A stretch of 64,000 nucleotides of DNA. Origin: Bradyrhizobium murdochi. GTDB taxonomy: Bacteria; Pseudomonadota; Alphaproteobacteria; Rhizobiales; Xanthobacteraceae. Location: the NCBI RefSeq assembly GCF_000472965.1, contig NZ_AXAU01000015.1, positions 1 through 64,000 of the forward strand, written 5' to 3'. Position numbers and translations under genes: made by a program. Shown piece after piece: positions 54,035 to 64,000 of the stretch. Position 1 is the stretch's first letter. Every line of letters starts with the position of its first letter. The notes beneath the pieces are model-generated. The model saw only the letters and a program-made list of their open reading frames with translations, ran no database searches and had not been told where the DNA came from.

Positions 54035-54727
54035 ATGAGCCTTCCCCGCACTGTAGTCTTCGATCTCGACGGCACACTGGTCGACACCGCGCCCGACTTG
54101 ATCGCCGCCCTCAATTTCGTGCTTGATCGCGAAGGATTGCCGCCGGTGCCGCTGCGCGCCGCGCGCAACATGATCGGCGCGGGCGCCCGCAAGCTGATCG
54201 AACGTGGGCTGGAGCTGGAGGGCCGTGCGACAAGCACCGACGACATCGACCGTCTCACCAGGGATTTTGTCGATTATTACGGCGCCCATATCGCAGTGGA
54301 ATCGCGCCCCTTCGAGGGTCTGGAGGCTGCCCTCGACGATCTCGAGGCGCAGGGCTGTCGTTTTGCGGTCTGCACCAACAAGCTGGAATGGCTGTCGAAG
54401 CGGCTGCTCGACGAACTGGGATTGAGTGGACGATTCGCCGCGATCTGCGGCGCCGACACGTTCGGCGTCGCCAAGCCCGACCCCGTGATCCTGCAGCAAA
54501 CGGTGGCGCGCGCCGGCGGGGATATCGGTGCGACCATCATGGTGGGTGACGCGGGACCTGACGTCGGCGTCGCCAGGCGGGCCGGCGTTCCCGTGATCGG
54601 GGTCGAATTCGGCTACACCGACGTTCCGATCGCCCAGCTCAAGCCTGACCGGCTGATCGGGCATATGCGCGAATTACCGGCCGCCGTGGATGGCCTCAGC
54701 CGTCGCTTTACGGATTTAACTGCTTGA
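54035..54727 (+). CDS. gph: Phosphoglycolate phosphatase-like HAD hydrolase
   Basis: This 230-residue HAD phosphatase has motif I FDLDGTLVDTAPDL (~8-21), motif II CTNKLEWLSK, and motifs III/IV KPDPVIL and MVGDAGPDVGVARRAG. The Thr-Ala-Pro-Asp after motif I is characteristic of Gph. The start ATG at 54035 gives the standard N-terminus MSLPRTVVFD. It is divergent from rpiA. Phosphoglycolate as substrate is the family assignment. Confidence 0.88.
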   Translation: MSLPRTVVFDLDGTLVDTAPDLIAALNFVLDREGLPPVPLRAARNMIGAGARKLIERGLELEGRATSTDDIDRLTRDFVDYYGAHIAVESRPFEGLEAALDDLEAQGCRFAVCTNKLEWLSKRLLDELGLSGRFAAICGADTFGVAKPDPVILQQTVARAGGDIGATIMVGDAGPDVGVARRAGVPVIGVEFGYTDVPIAQLKPDRLIGHMRELPAAVDGLSRRFTDLTA

Positions 54728-54868
54728 TTTTGCATAAATTATTGGACCGCCACGCGCCAGGTCCGCCCTGTCCCGCGGCCCCCTCTGAGAGGTTGCGATT
54801 GTAGGCGCCTTACAAGGTGCCTAGATTATGCTAGCGAACCAGCGTGCGGCCCTTTAGAGGCAGTTTGA

Positions 54869-55897
54869 ATGAGCGGCTTCCCGTCACCCGATCATCTGAT
54901 ACGTCCGATGGTCGATCCCTTCGGCCGGACCATCCGGTATCTGCGCGTGTCGGTCACCGATCGCTGCGACCTGCGCTGCTTCTACTGCATGTCCGAGGAC
55001 ATGACGTTCCTGCCGAAGAAGGATCTCCTGACGCTGGAGGAACTCGACCGGCTGTGCTCGGCCTTCATCGCCAAGGGCGTGCGCAAGATCCGCCTCACCG
55101 GCGGCGAGCCGCTGGTCCGGCGCAACGTGATGTCGCTGGTGCGCTCGCTGTCGCGGCATCTTGGAACCGGCGCGCTCGATGAGCTGACGCTGACCACCAA
55201 CGGCTCGCAACTGGCGCGCTTTGCGGCTGAACTGCGCGACTGCGGCGTGCGCCGCGTCAACGTCTCGCTCGACACGCTTGATCCCGCAAAGTTCCGCGCC
55301 ATCACGCGCTGGGGCGATCTCGACCAGGTTTTGGCCGGCATCGAGGCTGCGCGGGACGCAGGGCTTGCGGTCAAGATCAATGCGGTGGCGCTGAAGAACA
55401 TGAACGAGGAAGAGATCCCCTCGCTGATGGAATGGGCGCACGGCAAGGGCATGGCGTTGACGCTGATCGAAGTCATGCCGATGGGCGACATCGGCGAAGG
55501 GCGGATCGACCAGTATGTGCCGCTGTCGCTGCTCCGTGCCCGCCTTGCGCAGCACTATACGCTCACCGATCTCGACGACAACACCGGCGGCCCCGCCCGA
55601 TACGTCCGCGTCACTGAGACCGGCGGCAAGCTCGGCTTCATCACGCCGATGACGCATAATTTCTGCGAGTCCTGCAACCGCGTACGGATCACCTGCACCG
55701 GCACGTTGCACACCTGCCTCGGCCATGAGGATGCCTCCGATTTGCGCAAGCCGTTGCGCGCGTCCGCCGACGACGACCTGGTCTCGGCAACGATTGATCG
55801 CGCCATCGGGTTGAAACCGAAGGGCCACGACTTCATCATCGACCGCCGGCATAATCGCCCGAGCGTCTCGCGCCACATGAGCGTGACCGGCGGTTAG
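54869..55897 (+). CDS. moaA: GTP 3',8-cyclase MoaA
   Basis: This 342-residue radical SAM enzyme starts molybdenum cofactor synthesis. The N-terminal cluster is Cys33-x3-Cys37-x2-Cys40 (RCDLRCFYC). The second cluster is C-terminal, Cys-x2-Cys-x13-Cys, within [13 protein letters not shown] and [16 protein letters not shown] is the SAM-binding GGE loop. It ends in Thr-Gly-Gly, the tail needed for activity. No other moa gene is adjacent. Start ATG at 54869 with AGAGG upstream. The 141-base leader shows no moco-riboswitch pattern that I can recognise. Confidence 0.94.
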   Translation: MSGFPSPDHLIRPMVDPFGRTIRYLRVSVTDRCDLRCFYCMSEDMTFLPKKDLLTLEELDRLCSAFIAKGVRKIRLTGGEPLVRRNVMSLVRSLSRHLGTGALDELTLTTNGSQLARFAAELRDCGVRRVNVSLDTLDPAKFRAITRWGDLDQVLAGIEAARDAGLAVKINAVALKNMNEEEIPSLMEWAHGKGMALTLIEVMPMGDIGEGRIDQYVPLSLLRARLAQHYTLTDLDDNTGGPARYVRVTETGGKLGFITPMTHNFCESCNRVRITCTGTLHTCLGHEDASDLRKPLRASADDDLVSATIDRAIGLKPKGHDFIIDRRHNRPSVSRHMSVTGG

Positions 55898-56090
55898 ATC
55901 TTTTCGGTTCTGATTGAATCAGTACCGGGCTCTAGCTACCGCAACCCCTATAGTCCGACGCATTTTCCGATTGACGCTGTTGCAGCACGCTGGAATGGTG
56001 CGGCTGCTTCACGCCAGCATGGCTGGACAGGCCACGCACCTAAACGGAGCGGCGAAGACGGCGGAAGCGCAAGAAGGGGGAGGACGATCG

Positions 56091-56147
56091 ATGCCATCGA
56101 TCGCGACATCGGCGATGGCGTCGTGGCCACCGCCTGGGCAGGTATGA
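56091..56147 (+). CDS. 18-codon possible leader peptide overlapping dctQ
   Basis: ATG at 56091 follows an exceptionally strong ribosome site (GGGGGAGG, 56076-56083). The frame (MPSIATSAMASWPPPGQV) stops with TGA at 56145-56147, overlapping the likely dctQ start ATG at 56144 by four bases. Translational coupling from this leader to dctQ is possible. Alternatively the strong site marks a former dctQ start now out of frame. The paralogous unit at 58529 uses the same kind of site directly for its dctQ. Function unknown; low confidence. Confidence 0.35.
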   Translation: MPSIATSAMASWPPPGQV

Positions 56148-56686
56148 TGCGGCCGTTGTTAGCGCTCAGTGCCGGCATCGATCTGCTCAACGAAAAGATC
56201 GGCAATCTCTGCAACTTTCTGGTCCTCGCAGCGTGCACGGTCAGCGCCGGCAATGCGATGATCCGCTGCGCGTTCGGCTATAGCTCCAACGGCTGGCTCG
56301 AACTGCAGTGGTACATGTTCGCCATCTTCGTGATGTTCGGCGCCTCCTACACCTTTAAGCGCAACGAGCATGTTCGCGTCGAAATCTTCTATTTGATGCT
56401 CTCTGAACGCGGCCAGCTCTGGCTCGACCTGATCGGAACGCTGTGCTTCCTGATCCCGGCCTGCCTGCTGCTGACCTGGCTGTCCTGGCCGTTCTTCCTG
56501 CAGGCCTACGCCGTCGGCGAGGAATCCAGCAACGCTGGAGGCCTGTTGCGCTGGCCGATCAAGCTCGTCGTGCCCGCAGGTTTCGTGATGCTCGCACTGC
56601 AGGGCGTCTCCGAGGTCATCAAGCGCGTCGCCGCGCTGCAGAATCTCGTGACCATCGATGCCAGGTACGAAAGACCGGTGCAATGA
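56144..56686 (+). CDS. dctQ: TRAP transporter small membrane subunit DctQ (unit 1)
   Basis: This 180-residue four-span protein belongs to the DctQ4/FcbT2-like group. Family features are GYSSNGWLELQWYMFAIF in span 2 and NEHVRVEIFYLML, followed by the conserved NAGGLLRWPIKLVVPAGF. The stop overlaps dctM by four bases. ATG at 56144 is preferred; GTG at 56123 is also in frame and neither has its own clear ribosome site, so coupling from the upstream leader is possible. It is the first subunit of one of two tandem TRAP units. Confidence 0.82.
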   Translation: MMRPLLALSAGIDLLNEKIGNLCNFLVLAACTVSAGNAMIRCAFGYSSNGWLELQWYMFAIFVMFGASYTFKRNEHVRVEIFYLMLSERGQLWLDLIGTLCFLIPACLLLTWLSWPFFLQAYAVGEESSNAGGLLRWPIKLVVPAGFVMLALQGVSEVIKRVAALQNLVTIDARYERPVQ

Positions 56687-58290
56687 TCACGCTGGAAATG
56701 ATGCCGCCGCTGATGTTCGGCGGACTTATTCTGGCGATGCTGATCGGCTTTCCCGTCGCATTCACGCTGGCGGCGGTCGGATTCTCGTTTGGCTTTCTCG
56801 CGATCCATCTCGGCTTTTTCGACTTCAGCTTCATGCAGGCGATTCCAGGCCGCATCTTCGGCAGCGTGCTGGCCAACGAATTGCTGCTGGCGATCCCTTT
56901 CTTCACGTTCATGGGAGCCGTCCTCGAACGATGCGGCCTGGCCGAAGACATGCTGGATTCGATGGGCCAGTTGTTCGGCCCGGTGCGCGGTGGACTAGGC
57001 TACTCCGTCATCATCGTTGGCTTCATTCTCGGCGCGATAACCGGCACGGTGGCGGCCCAGGTGATCGCCATGGCACTGATCTCGATGCCGGTGATGATCC
57101 GCTATGGCTACAATATGCGCTACATCACCGGCGTGCTGGCGGCCTCGGGCACCATCACCCAGCTCGTGCCACCGTCGCTGGTGCTGATCGTATTGGCCGA
57201 CCAGCTCGGCAAGTCGGTCGGCGACATGTATCTCGGCGCCTGGGGGCCGTCGCTGTTCCAGATCGCGCTGTTCGCCGGCTACACCTTTCTTCTCGGCATC
57301 ATCAAGCCGGACCACGTGCCGCCGGTGCCGAAGTCGGCGTTGACGCTGACCGGCTGGCCGTTGTGGCGAAAATGCCTGATGGGAATCATCCCCTCGGCGG
57401 TGCTGATCTTCGTCGTGCTCGGCACCATGATGCTGGGCCTGGCGACACCGACCGAAGCCGGCGCGATGGGCGCCGTTGGCGCCGTCGTGCTTGCCGCAAT
57501 ACACCACAAGGAATTCAGCGCCGCCGGCAACAAGGTTCTGCTGATCGGCATCGTCGCCGCAGGCGTCGGAACGATTCTCGGAATCCTCTACACGGGCAGC
57601 TTTCTCTTCAAGATCGCCTTCGCAATCACCTATCTCGGCGTGATCTGGATTTGTCTGGAAGCCGTGCGCATCCCCGACCTCCGCGACCTCATCCGTCAGG
57701 GCTATCAGTCGACGATGCGCCTCACCTCGATGGTGGTGTTCATCCTGATCGGTTCGACCTGCTTTTCCGTGGTGTTCCTCGGCGTCTCCGGCGGCGTCTG
57801 GCTGGAGCACATGCTGACCTCGGTACCCGGCGGGGTCTGGGGCTTCCTGATCTTCATCAACCTGTTCATCTTTTTCCTGGCGTTCATCCTCGACTTCTTC
57901 GAAATCGCCTTCATCATCCTGCCGATGGTTGCGCCGATTGCGCAAAAGGTGCTGGCGCCAGTGGTCGGCGCGGATGCGGCGCTGATCTGGTTCGGCGTGA
58001 TGCTGTGCGTCAACATGCAGACGTCGTTCCTGCATCCGCCGTTCGGGTTTGCGCTGTTTTACCTGCGTGGCGTGGCGCCCAAGGAGGTCAAGAGTTCCGA
58101 CATCTACTGGGGAGCGATTCCCTGGATCGGCCTGCAGGTCATCATGGTTGTGCTAGTGATCGCTTTTCCCTGGACCGTTACCGCGTTGCTGGACAAGCCG
58201 GTGAGCGCGGAGGATCTCAGCAAGATCAGAATTGAGGTTCCGCAGATCGAATTGCCGCCGCTGGATTTAGGTCCGCTCAAGCAGCAGTAG
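56683..58290 (+). CDS. dctM: TRAP transporter large membrane subunit DctM (unit 1)
   Basis: This 535-residue permease has about 14 spans. It begins MITLEMMPPLMFGGLILAM. Family landmarks are GEASNxx-type loops such as FFTFMGAVLERCGLAEDMLD, GTVAAQVIAMALISMPVMI and the C-terminal block WFGVMLCVNMQTSFLHPPFG. The MQTSFLHPPFG block is characteristic of the FcbT3/mannitol-chloroaromatic group (COG4664). The hydrophilic tail IEVPQIELPPLD is shared with the second unit. Coupled to dctQ by ATGA. Confidence 0.9.
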   Translation: MITLEMMPPLMFGGLILAMLIGFPVAFTLAAVGFSFGFLAIHLGFFDFSFMQAIPGRIFGSVLANELLLAIPFFTFMGAVLERCGLAEDMLDSMGQLFGPVRGGLGYSVIIVGFILGAITGTVAAQVIAMALISMPVMIRYGYNMRYITGVLAASGTITQLVPPSLVLIVLADQLGKSVGDMYLGAWGPSLFQIALFAGYTFLLGIIKPDHVPPVPKSALTLTGWPLWRKCLMGIIPSAVLIFVVLGTMMLGLATPTEAGAMGAVGAVVLAAIHHKEFSAAGNKVLLIGIVAAGVGTILGILYTGSFLFKIAFAITYLGVIWICLEAVRIPDLRDLIRQGYQSTMRLTSMVVFILIGSTCFSVVFLGVSGGVWLEHMLTSVPGGVWGFLIFINLFIFFLAFILDFFEIAFIILPMVAPIAQKVLAPVVGADAALIWFGVMLCVNMQTSFLHPPFGFALFYLRGVAPKEVKSSDIYWGAIPWIGLQVIMVVLVIAFPWTVTALLDKPVSAEDLSKIRIEVPQIELPPLDLGPLKQQ

Positions 58291-58528
58291 AAACTACCCC
58301 TGAAAACAATGACTCGTTGACGAAGTCGCGCCTACGGCCTGCCGCCTGGGCCAAGACGCAATGGTGTTCCGCAGACGAAATATTCCCCTTCAATATCAAC
58401 AAACTTCCGATTGACGGCGGCAACGAGCGCTGGTTTGGTGCATCGGCTTCATGCTAGCTCGGCAGGATAAGCCGGCTGCGCCTAACCGCGCGGTCAAGAC
58501 AGCAGAGGTCAGTCTGGGAGGGTAATCG

Positions 58529-59110
58529 TTGCAATCGCTCTTGAAATTGAGCCGGGGAATCGACGCGTTCACGCGTTGGACGGGCAAACGCCTGGCGTGG
58601 CTCATTCTGATAGCCGTGCTCATCTCGGCCACCAACGCGATCGTGCGCAAGACTTTCGACGTGTCGTCAAATTCCTGGCTGGAACTGCAGTGGGTGCTGT
58701 TCGGCGTTGTCTTTCTGCTGTGCTCGCCGTGGACGATGCTCGACAACGAGCACATCCGCATCGATATCGTAAACAACCTGTTTTCCAAGCGCTGGCGGGA
58801 TATCGTCGACATCATCGGCCACGTATTTTTCCTGATGCCACTCTGCATCGTGATGATCATCACCGGCGGTCCGTTCTTCATGCGCTCGGTTGAAATCAAC
58901 GAGCAGTCCGGCAATGCCGGTGGCCTGCCGCAATGGCCGGCCAAATCGCTGATCATCATCGGGTTCGTGTTCCTGTTCGCTCAGGGCATTTCCGAACTGA
59001 TCAAGCGAATCGCCGTGATGCGCGGCCTGATTCCAGATCCACACGCATCGCAGATGCATGCTCTCGAAGCCGAGGTCGAGCACCTCGTCGAGGCGATCGA
59101 AAAACGCTGA
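58529..59110 (+). CDS. dctQ: TRAP transporter small membrane subunit DctQ (unit 2)
   Basis: This 193-residue four-span paralogue of the first DctQ shares FDVSSNSWLELQWVLFGVVF, DNEHIRIDIVNNLF and NAGGLPQWPAKSLIIIGFVF. It starts with TTG at 58529, supported by a perfect GGGAGGG site six bases upstream. It is followed by dctM after 28 bases. The C-terminal tail has a charged coiled-coil look (MHALEAEVEHLVEAIEK). Confidence 0.86.
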   Translation: MQSLLKLSRGIDAFTRWTGKRLAWLILIAVLISATNAIVRKTFDVSSNSWLELQWVLFGVVFLLCSPWTMLDNEHIRIDIVNNLFSKRWRDIVDIIGHVFFLMPLCIVMIITGGPFFMRSVEINEQSGNAGGLPQWPAKSLIIIGFVFLFAQGISELIKRIAVMRGLIPDPHASQMHALEAEVEHLVEAIEKR

Positions 59111-59138
59111 TCGTCGGGCGCGCTCTCAGGGGGACTAG

Positions 59139-60794
59139 ATGACTGCTTTTCTCATCGCCAACATGGCGCCGATCATGTTCGCGTCACTGGTGATTATCCT
59201 GCTGCTGGGCTATCCGGCGGCATTTTCGCTCGGCGCGGTTGGACTGATCTTCGCCTTTGTCGGCATCGAGCTTGGCGAGTTCCGCCCGGACTTCCTGCAA
59301 GCGCTGCCTGAGCGCGTCTACGGCGTGATGAACAACGACACGCTGCTCGCCATTCCGTTCTTCACGTTCATGGGACTGGTGCTCGAACGGTCGGGCATGG
59401 CCGAGGATCTGCTCGATACCATCGGACAATTGTTCGGCACGATCCGCGGCGGCCTCGCCTATGCCGTCATTTTCGTCGGCGCGTTGCTGGCGGCGACCAC
59501 AGGTGTCGTTGCCGCTTCCGTCATCTCGATGGGCCTTATCTCGCTGCCGATCATGTTGCGCTATGGCTACGACCGAAGGATGGCCTCCGGCGTCATCGCC
59601 GCTTCCGGTACGCTAGCGCAGATCATTCCTCCCTCACTCGTCCTGATCGTGATGGCCGACCAGCTCGGCAAGTCGGTCGGCGACATGTACGAGGGCGCGT
59701 TCGTCCCGGGAATGGTGCTTGCCGGCCTGTATGCCGGCTACGCGTTCCTGGTAAGCATGATCTTTCCCAAGGCTGCTCCGGGTCTGCCAGCGGAGGCGGT
59801 CGGTTTCCGTGAGCCCAATGGCAGCCGCGGACTTTGGTCGCTCGGTGTCCTCTTCATTGTCAGTTGCGTATTCGGCTGGTTCATGATGCGCTCTTCGGAA
59901 GCGCGCGGTGCCGATTACGTCGTGCTCAGCATGTTCTATGGCATCCTATTCGCCTTCTTCGTGGCTGTGGTGAACTGGTTGATCCACAAGGTCTCCGGCT
60001 TCCGCTTTCTCTCGGCAATGGCGCAGCAAACCACGTTCGTGATGGTACCGCCGCTATTCCTGATCTTCCTGGTGCTCGGCACCATCTTCATCGGTGTCGC
60101 TACACCGACCGAAGGCGGCGCGATGGGCGCAGCCGGCGCACTTATTCTCGGCGCCGCCAAGCGCCGGCTGAGCTGGGATCTGATCCGGCAAGCGACGGAA
60201 TCGACGGCCAAACTGTCGGCCTTCGTGATCTTCATCCTGATCGGCGCGCGCGTTTTCTCGCTGACCTTCTACGGCGTGAATGGCCACATCTGGGTCGAGC
60301 ATCTCTTGACCTCCCTGCCCGGCGGACAGATCGGTTTCCTCCTTTTCGTCAACGCCCTCGTCTTCGTCCTGGCCTTCTTCCTCGACTTCTTCGAACTGGC
60401 CTTCATCATCATTCCGCTGCTCGGACCCGCGGCTGAAAAGCTCGGCATCGACCTGATCTGGTTCGGCGTCATTCTCGGCGTCAACATGCAGACGTCGTTC
60501 ATGCACCCGCCGTTCGGATTCGCGCTGTTCTATCTGCGCTCGGTGGCGCCAAAGGAATCCTATATCGACCGCGTCACCGGCAAGCGCATGGATCCTGTGA
60601 CGACCGGCCAGATCTATTGGGGCGCGGTGCCGTTCGTCGTCATCCAGGTCATCATGGTGGTGCTGGTCATCATGTTCCCGGCGATGGTGATGCACTACAA
60701 GGGCGCGGCGTCGACGATTGATCCGAACTCGATCAAGATCGAGGTGCCGCAGATCGAATTGCCGCCGCTCGATTTCGGGCAGCCCAAACAATAG
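59139..60794 (+). CDS. dctM: TRAP transporter large membrane subunit DctM (unit 2)
   Basis: This 551-residue permease is clearly paralogous to the unit 1 dctM. FFTFMGLVLERSGMAEDLLD, GVVAASVISMGLISLPIML and WFGVILGVNMQTSFMHPPFG align in order, and the tail IEVPQIELPPLDFG is near-identical. A ~25-residue insert in the loop before the C-terminal spans (KESYIDRVTGKRMDP) is absent from unit 1. Its 3' end is followed by a bidirectional terminator at 60832-60863. Confidence 0.9.
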   Translation: MTAFLIANMAPIMFASLVIILLLGYPAAFSLGAVGLIFAFVGIELGEFRPDFLQALPERVYGVMNNDTLLAIPFFTFMGLVLERSGMAEDLLDTIGQLFGTIRGGLAYAVIFVGALLAATTGVVAASVISMGLISLPIMLRYGYDRRMASGVIAASGTLAQIIPPSLVLIVMADQLGKSVGDMYEGAFVPGMVLAGLYAGYAFLVSMIFPKAAPGLPAEAVGFREPNGSRGLWSLGVLFIVSCVFGWFMMRSSEARGADYVVLSMFYGILFAFFVAVVNWLIHKVSGFRFLSAMAQQTTFVMVPPLFLIFLVLGTIFIGVATPTEGGAMGAAGALILGAAKRRLSWDLIRQATESTAKLSAFVIFILIGARVFSLTFYGVNGHIWVEHLLTSLPGGQIGFLLFVNALVFVLAFFLDFFELAFIIIPLLGPAAEKLGIDLIWFGVILGVNMQTSFMHPPFGFALFYLRSVAPKESYIDRVTGKRMDPVTTGQIYWGAVPFVVIQVIMVVLVIMFPAMVMHYKGAASTIDPNSIKIEVPQIELPPLDFGQPKQ

Positions 60795-60831
60795 CGCCCC
60801 GGCTCAAATCATCCGCTTCCCCCAAATAAAG

Positions 60832-60863
60832 AACCCCGGAGCTTTCGCTCCGGGGTTTTGTTT
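60832..60863. terminator. Bidirectional rho-independent terminator
   Basis: A stem AACCCCGGAGC / GCTCCGGGGTT (60832-60842 and 60847-60857) has loop TTTC and is followed by a TTG-TTT run on the plus strand and by an A-rich run (AAATAAAGAA) on the other side, which is T-rich on the minus strand. It lies between the convergent dctM (unit 2) and dctP genes. Confidence 0.85.
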
Positions 60864-60885
60864 GCTTCGCGCAGGTTCGACGAAA

Positions 60886-61974
<1,089 letters not shown>

Positions 61975-62076
61975 ATTTCATCCCTTTGGTTGTGCCGATC
62001 AGCCTTCGTGTCGAGGCTTGGAACCGAGCATGAAGCATCCGGCCGCCAAATTCCATAAGCAATTGGATGCAAACGC

Positions 62077-62114
62077 AAAAAAGCCCGACCTTCCTGCGAA
62101 GGCCGGGCTTTCTT
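62077..62114 (-). terminator. Rho-independent terminator of dctP paralogue 2
   Basis: Stem AAGCCCGACCTTC / GAAGGCCGGGCTT (about 62081-62093 and 62098-62110, one A-C mismatch) with loop CTGC. On the minus strand it is followed by a run of Ts (TTTTTTGCG). It lies directly after the dctP paralogue 2 stop and before the paralogue 1 start, so each copy has its own transcript end. Confidence 0.85.
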
Positions 62115-62145
62115 GTAAGCTTTTGGGACAGGTGTGCGGGTCAGA

Positions 62146-63234
<1,089 letters not shown>

Positions 63235-63415
63235 TCAAGCTCTCCTTCGGGTCGTTCCCCAAATTTCCTCGAGCGTTCCTCCGGCGGGACGAATTCCATG
63301 GCATCCGGGGCGCTCTGGCGGGGGCGCTTTAACACGGAAGTTCGCGCCAGAAAACGCGACAAAGGCATGACTGCACTGATTAAACGAAAGTCGTATGGGC
63401 GCGAATAAGGCGACT
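63235..63415. other. Intergenic region upstream of dctP paralogue 2
   Basis: This 181-base stretch holds the dctP promoter and the 3' end of the Mrp-like gene. No gene or clear hairpin is supported. Confidence 0.4.
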
Positions 63416-64000
63416 TCAGGCCGCGGCAATCGCGCCCTGAAGCTGGTCGCGAACTTTGGTCCCGATGGCCCGGTAGACCGCGGCATGCGGGCCGTCAGGC
63501 TGGCTCGCGACCACAGGATTACCTTCGTCCGAGGTGGTCCGAATCGACATGTGCAGCGGGATTTCGCCCAGGAATGGGACACCCAGCCGCTCCGCCTCAT
63601 GGCGCGCGCCGCCATGGCCGAAAATGTCCGAGCGCGTGCCGCACTCGGGACACTGGAAGTAGCTCATGTTCTCGATGAAGCCGAGCACCGGCACGTTGAC
63701 CTTCTTGAACATCGCAAGCCCCCGCCGCGCGTCGATCAGGGAGAGGTCCTGCGGGGTTGAGATAATCACCGCTCCCTTCAACGGCACGTTCTGCGCCAGG
63801 GTCAATTGCGCGTCCCCCGTACCGGGCGGCATGTCGACGACGAGAATATCGAGCGTGCCCCACGCCACGTCGCGCAGCATCTGGGTGATCGCCGACATCA
63901 CCATCGGCCCGCGCCAGATCATCGCAGTGTTTTCCTCGACCAGGAAGCCGATCGACATGATCGAAAGCCCAAAACGCTTGATCGGAATCATCTTGCGATC
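63416..64000 (-). CDS. Mrp/ApbC-type Fe-S carrier ATPase, C-terminal part, cut by window edge
   Basis: The frame continues past the right edge (it reads Asp-Arg-Lys before Met at 63991). The part seen, about 194 residues, is the P-loop ATPase second half: DILVVDMPPGTGDAQLTLAQ (switch II region, Walker B), GAVIISTPQDLSLIDA, VLGFIENMSYFQCPECG with the Cys-x-x-Cys that holds a bridging Fe-S cluster, and IFGHGGARHEAERLG. The N-terminal P-loop lies outside the window. Mrp/ApbC/NBP35 proteins deliver Fe-S clusters to apoproteins. Ends at 63416. Confidence 0.9.
   Translation of the reverse strand, partial: DRKMIPIKRFGLSIMSIGFLVEENTAMIWRGPMVMSAITQMLRDVAWGTLDILVVDMPPGTGDAQLTLAQNVPLKGAVIISTPQDLSLIDARRGLAMFKKVNVPVLGFIENMSYFQCPECGTRSDIFGHGGARHEAERLGVPFLGEIPLHMSIRTTSDEGNPVVASQPDGPHAAVYRAIGTKVRDQLQGAIAAA

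Noticed and set aside
54728-54868. A molybdenum cofactor riboswitch before moaA
   Set aside because: The 141-base leader lacks the paired conserved blocks I would expect; no reliable structure by eye.

Overview
The window looks like chromosomal DNA of a Bradyrhizobium-type alphaproteobacterium (Nitrobacteraceae). The support is the high GC and GC-biased third positions, the families present (DUF2865 and DUF459 secreted proteins, plant-type DAHP synthase, phosphatidylserine synthase/decarboxylase pair, FcbT-type TRAP transporters, TctABC, GrdB-like Cys protein), and several families of intergenic palindromic repeats of the kind scattered through Bradyrhizobium genomes. This assignment rests on recognising sequence families; no database search was run. 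About 60 protein genes are supported. I saw no rRNA, tRNA or CRISPR array.

Layout. 1-853: the cut end of an IS481-type transposase gene next to a periplasmic binding-protein pseudogene. 1008-5110: three exported proteins probably acting at the cell wall (DUF459/SGNH protein, zinc amidase, and an unrecognised protein with a lysozyme-like motif). 5299-14388, minus strand: an amidohydrolase, then an operon of acyl-CoA ligase with a complete Liv-type ABC transporter (livG-livH-livM-binding protein-livF). 14781-16022: a small Cys-rich protein and an NDUFA9-like SDR. 16424-19383: a complete TctCBA carboxylate transporter. 19406-24624: an AraC regulator divergent from MFS transporter, GrdB-like CxxCxxC protein, TPR protein and ChrR-like cupin. 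This is the least described gene set in the window.

24677-28661: tandem kup potassium transporters. 28820-30454: motA/motB. 30806-31812: an RraA-like protein and an internally deleted TctC remnant. 31942-35641: pssA, psd and an Atm1-type ABC exporter. 35833-47462: core metabolism (LOG-type phosphoribohydrolase, citramalate synthase, cysS, nadE, dgkA, class II DAHP synthase) with small or hypothetical genes, including a 37-residue membrane peptide coupled to cysS. 47470-55897: small proteins, cysteine hydrolase, Cys-rich flavodoxin-like protein, hydroxybutyryl-CoA dehydrogenase, glutathione reductase, DUF2059 protein, rpiA, gph and moaA. 56144-63234: two tandem TRAP dctQM units facing two tandem dctP binding-protein genes. 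The right edge cuts an Mrp/ApbC Fe-S ATPase.

Overall this is a nutrient-uptake-rich chromosomal region. Five solute-import systems (Liv, Tct, Kup, two TRAP) sit among catabolic and housekeeping genes. Paralogue duplication (kup, dctQM, dctP) and decay (binding-protein pseudogene, tctC remnant) are both visible.
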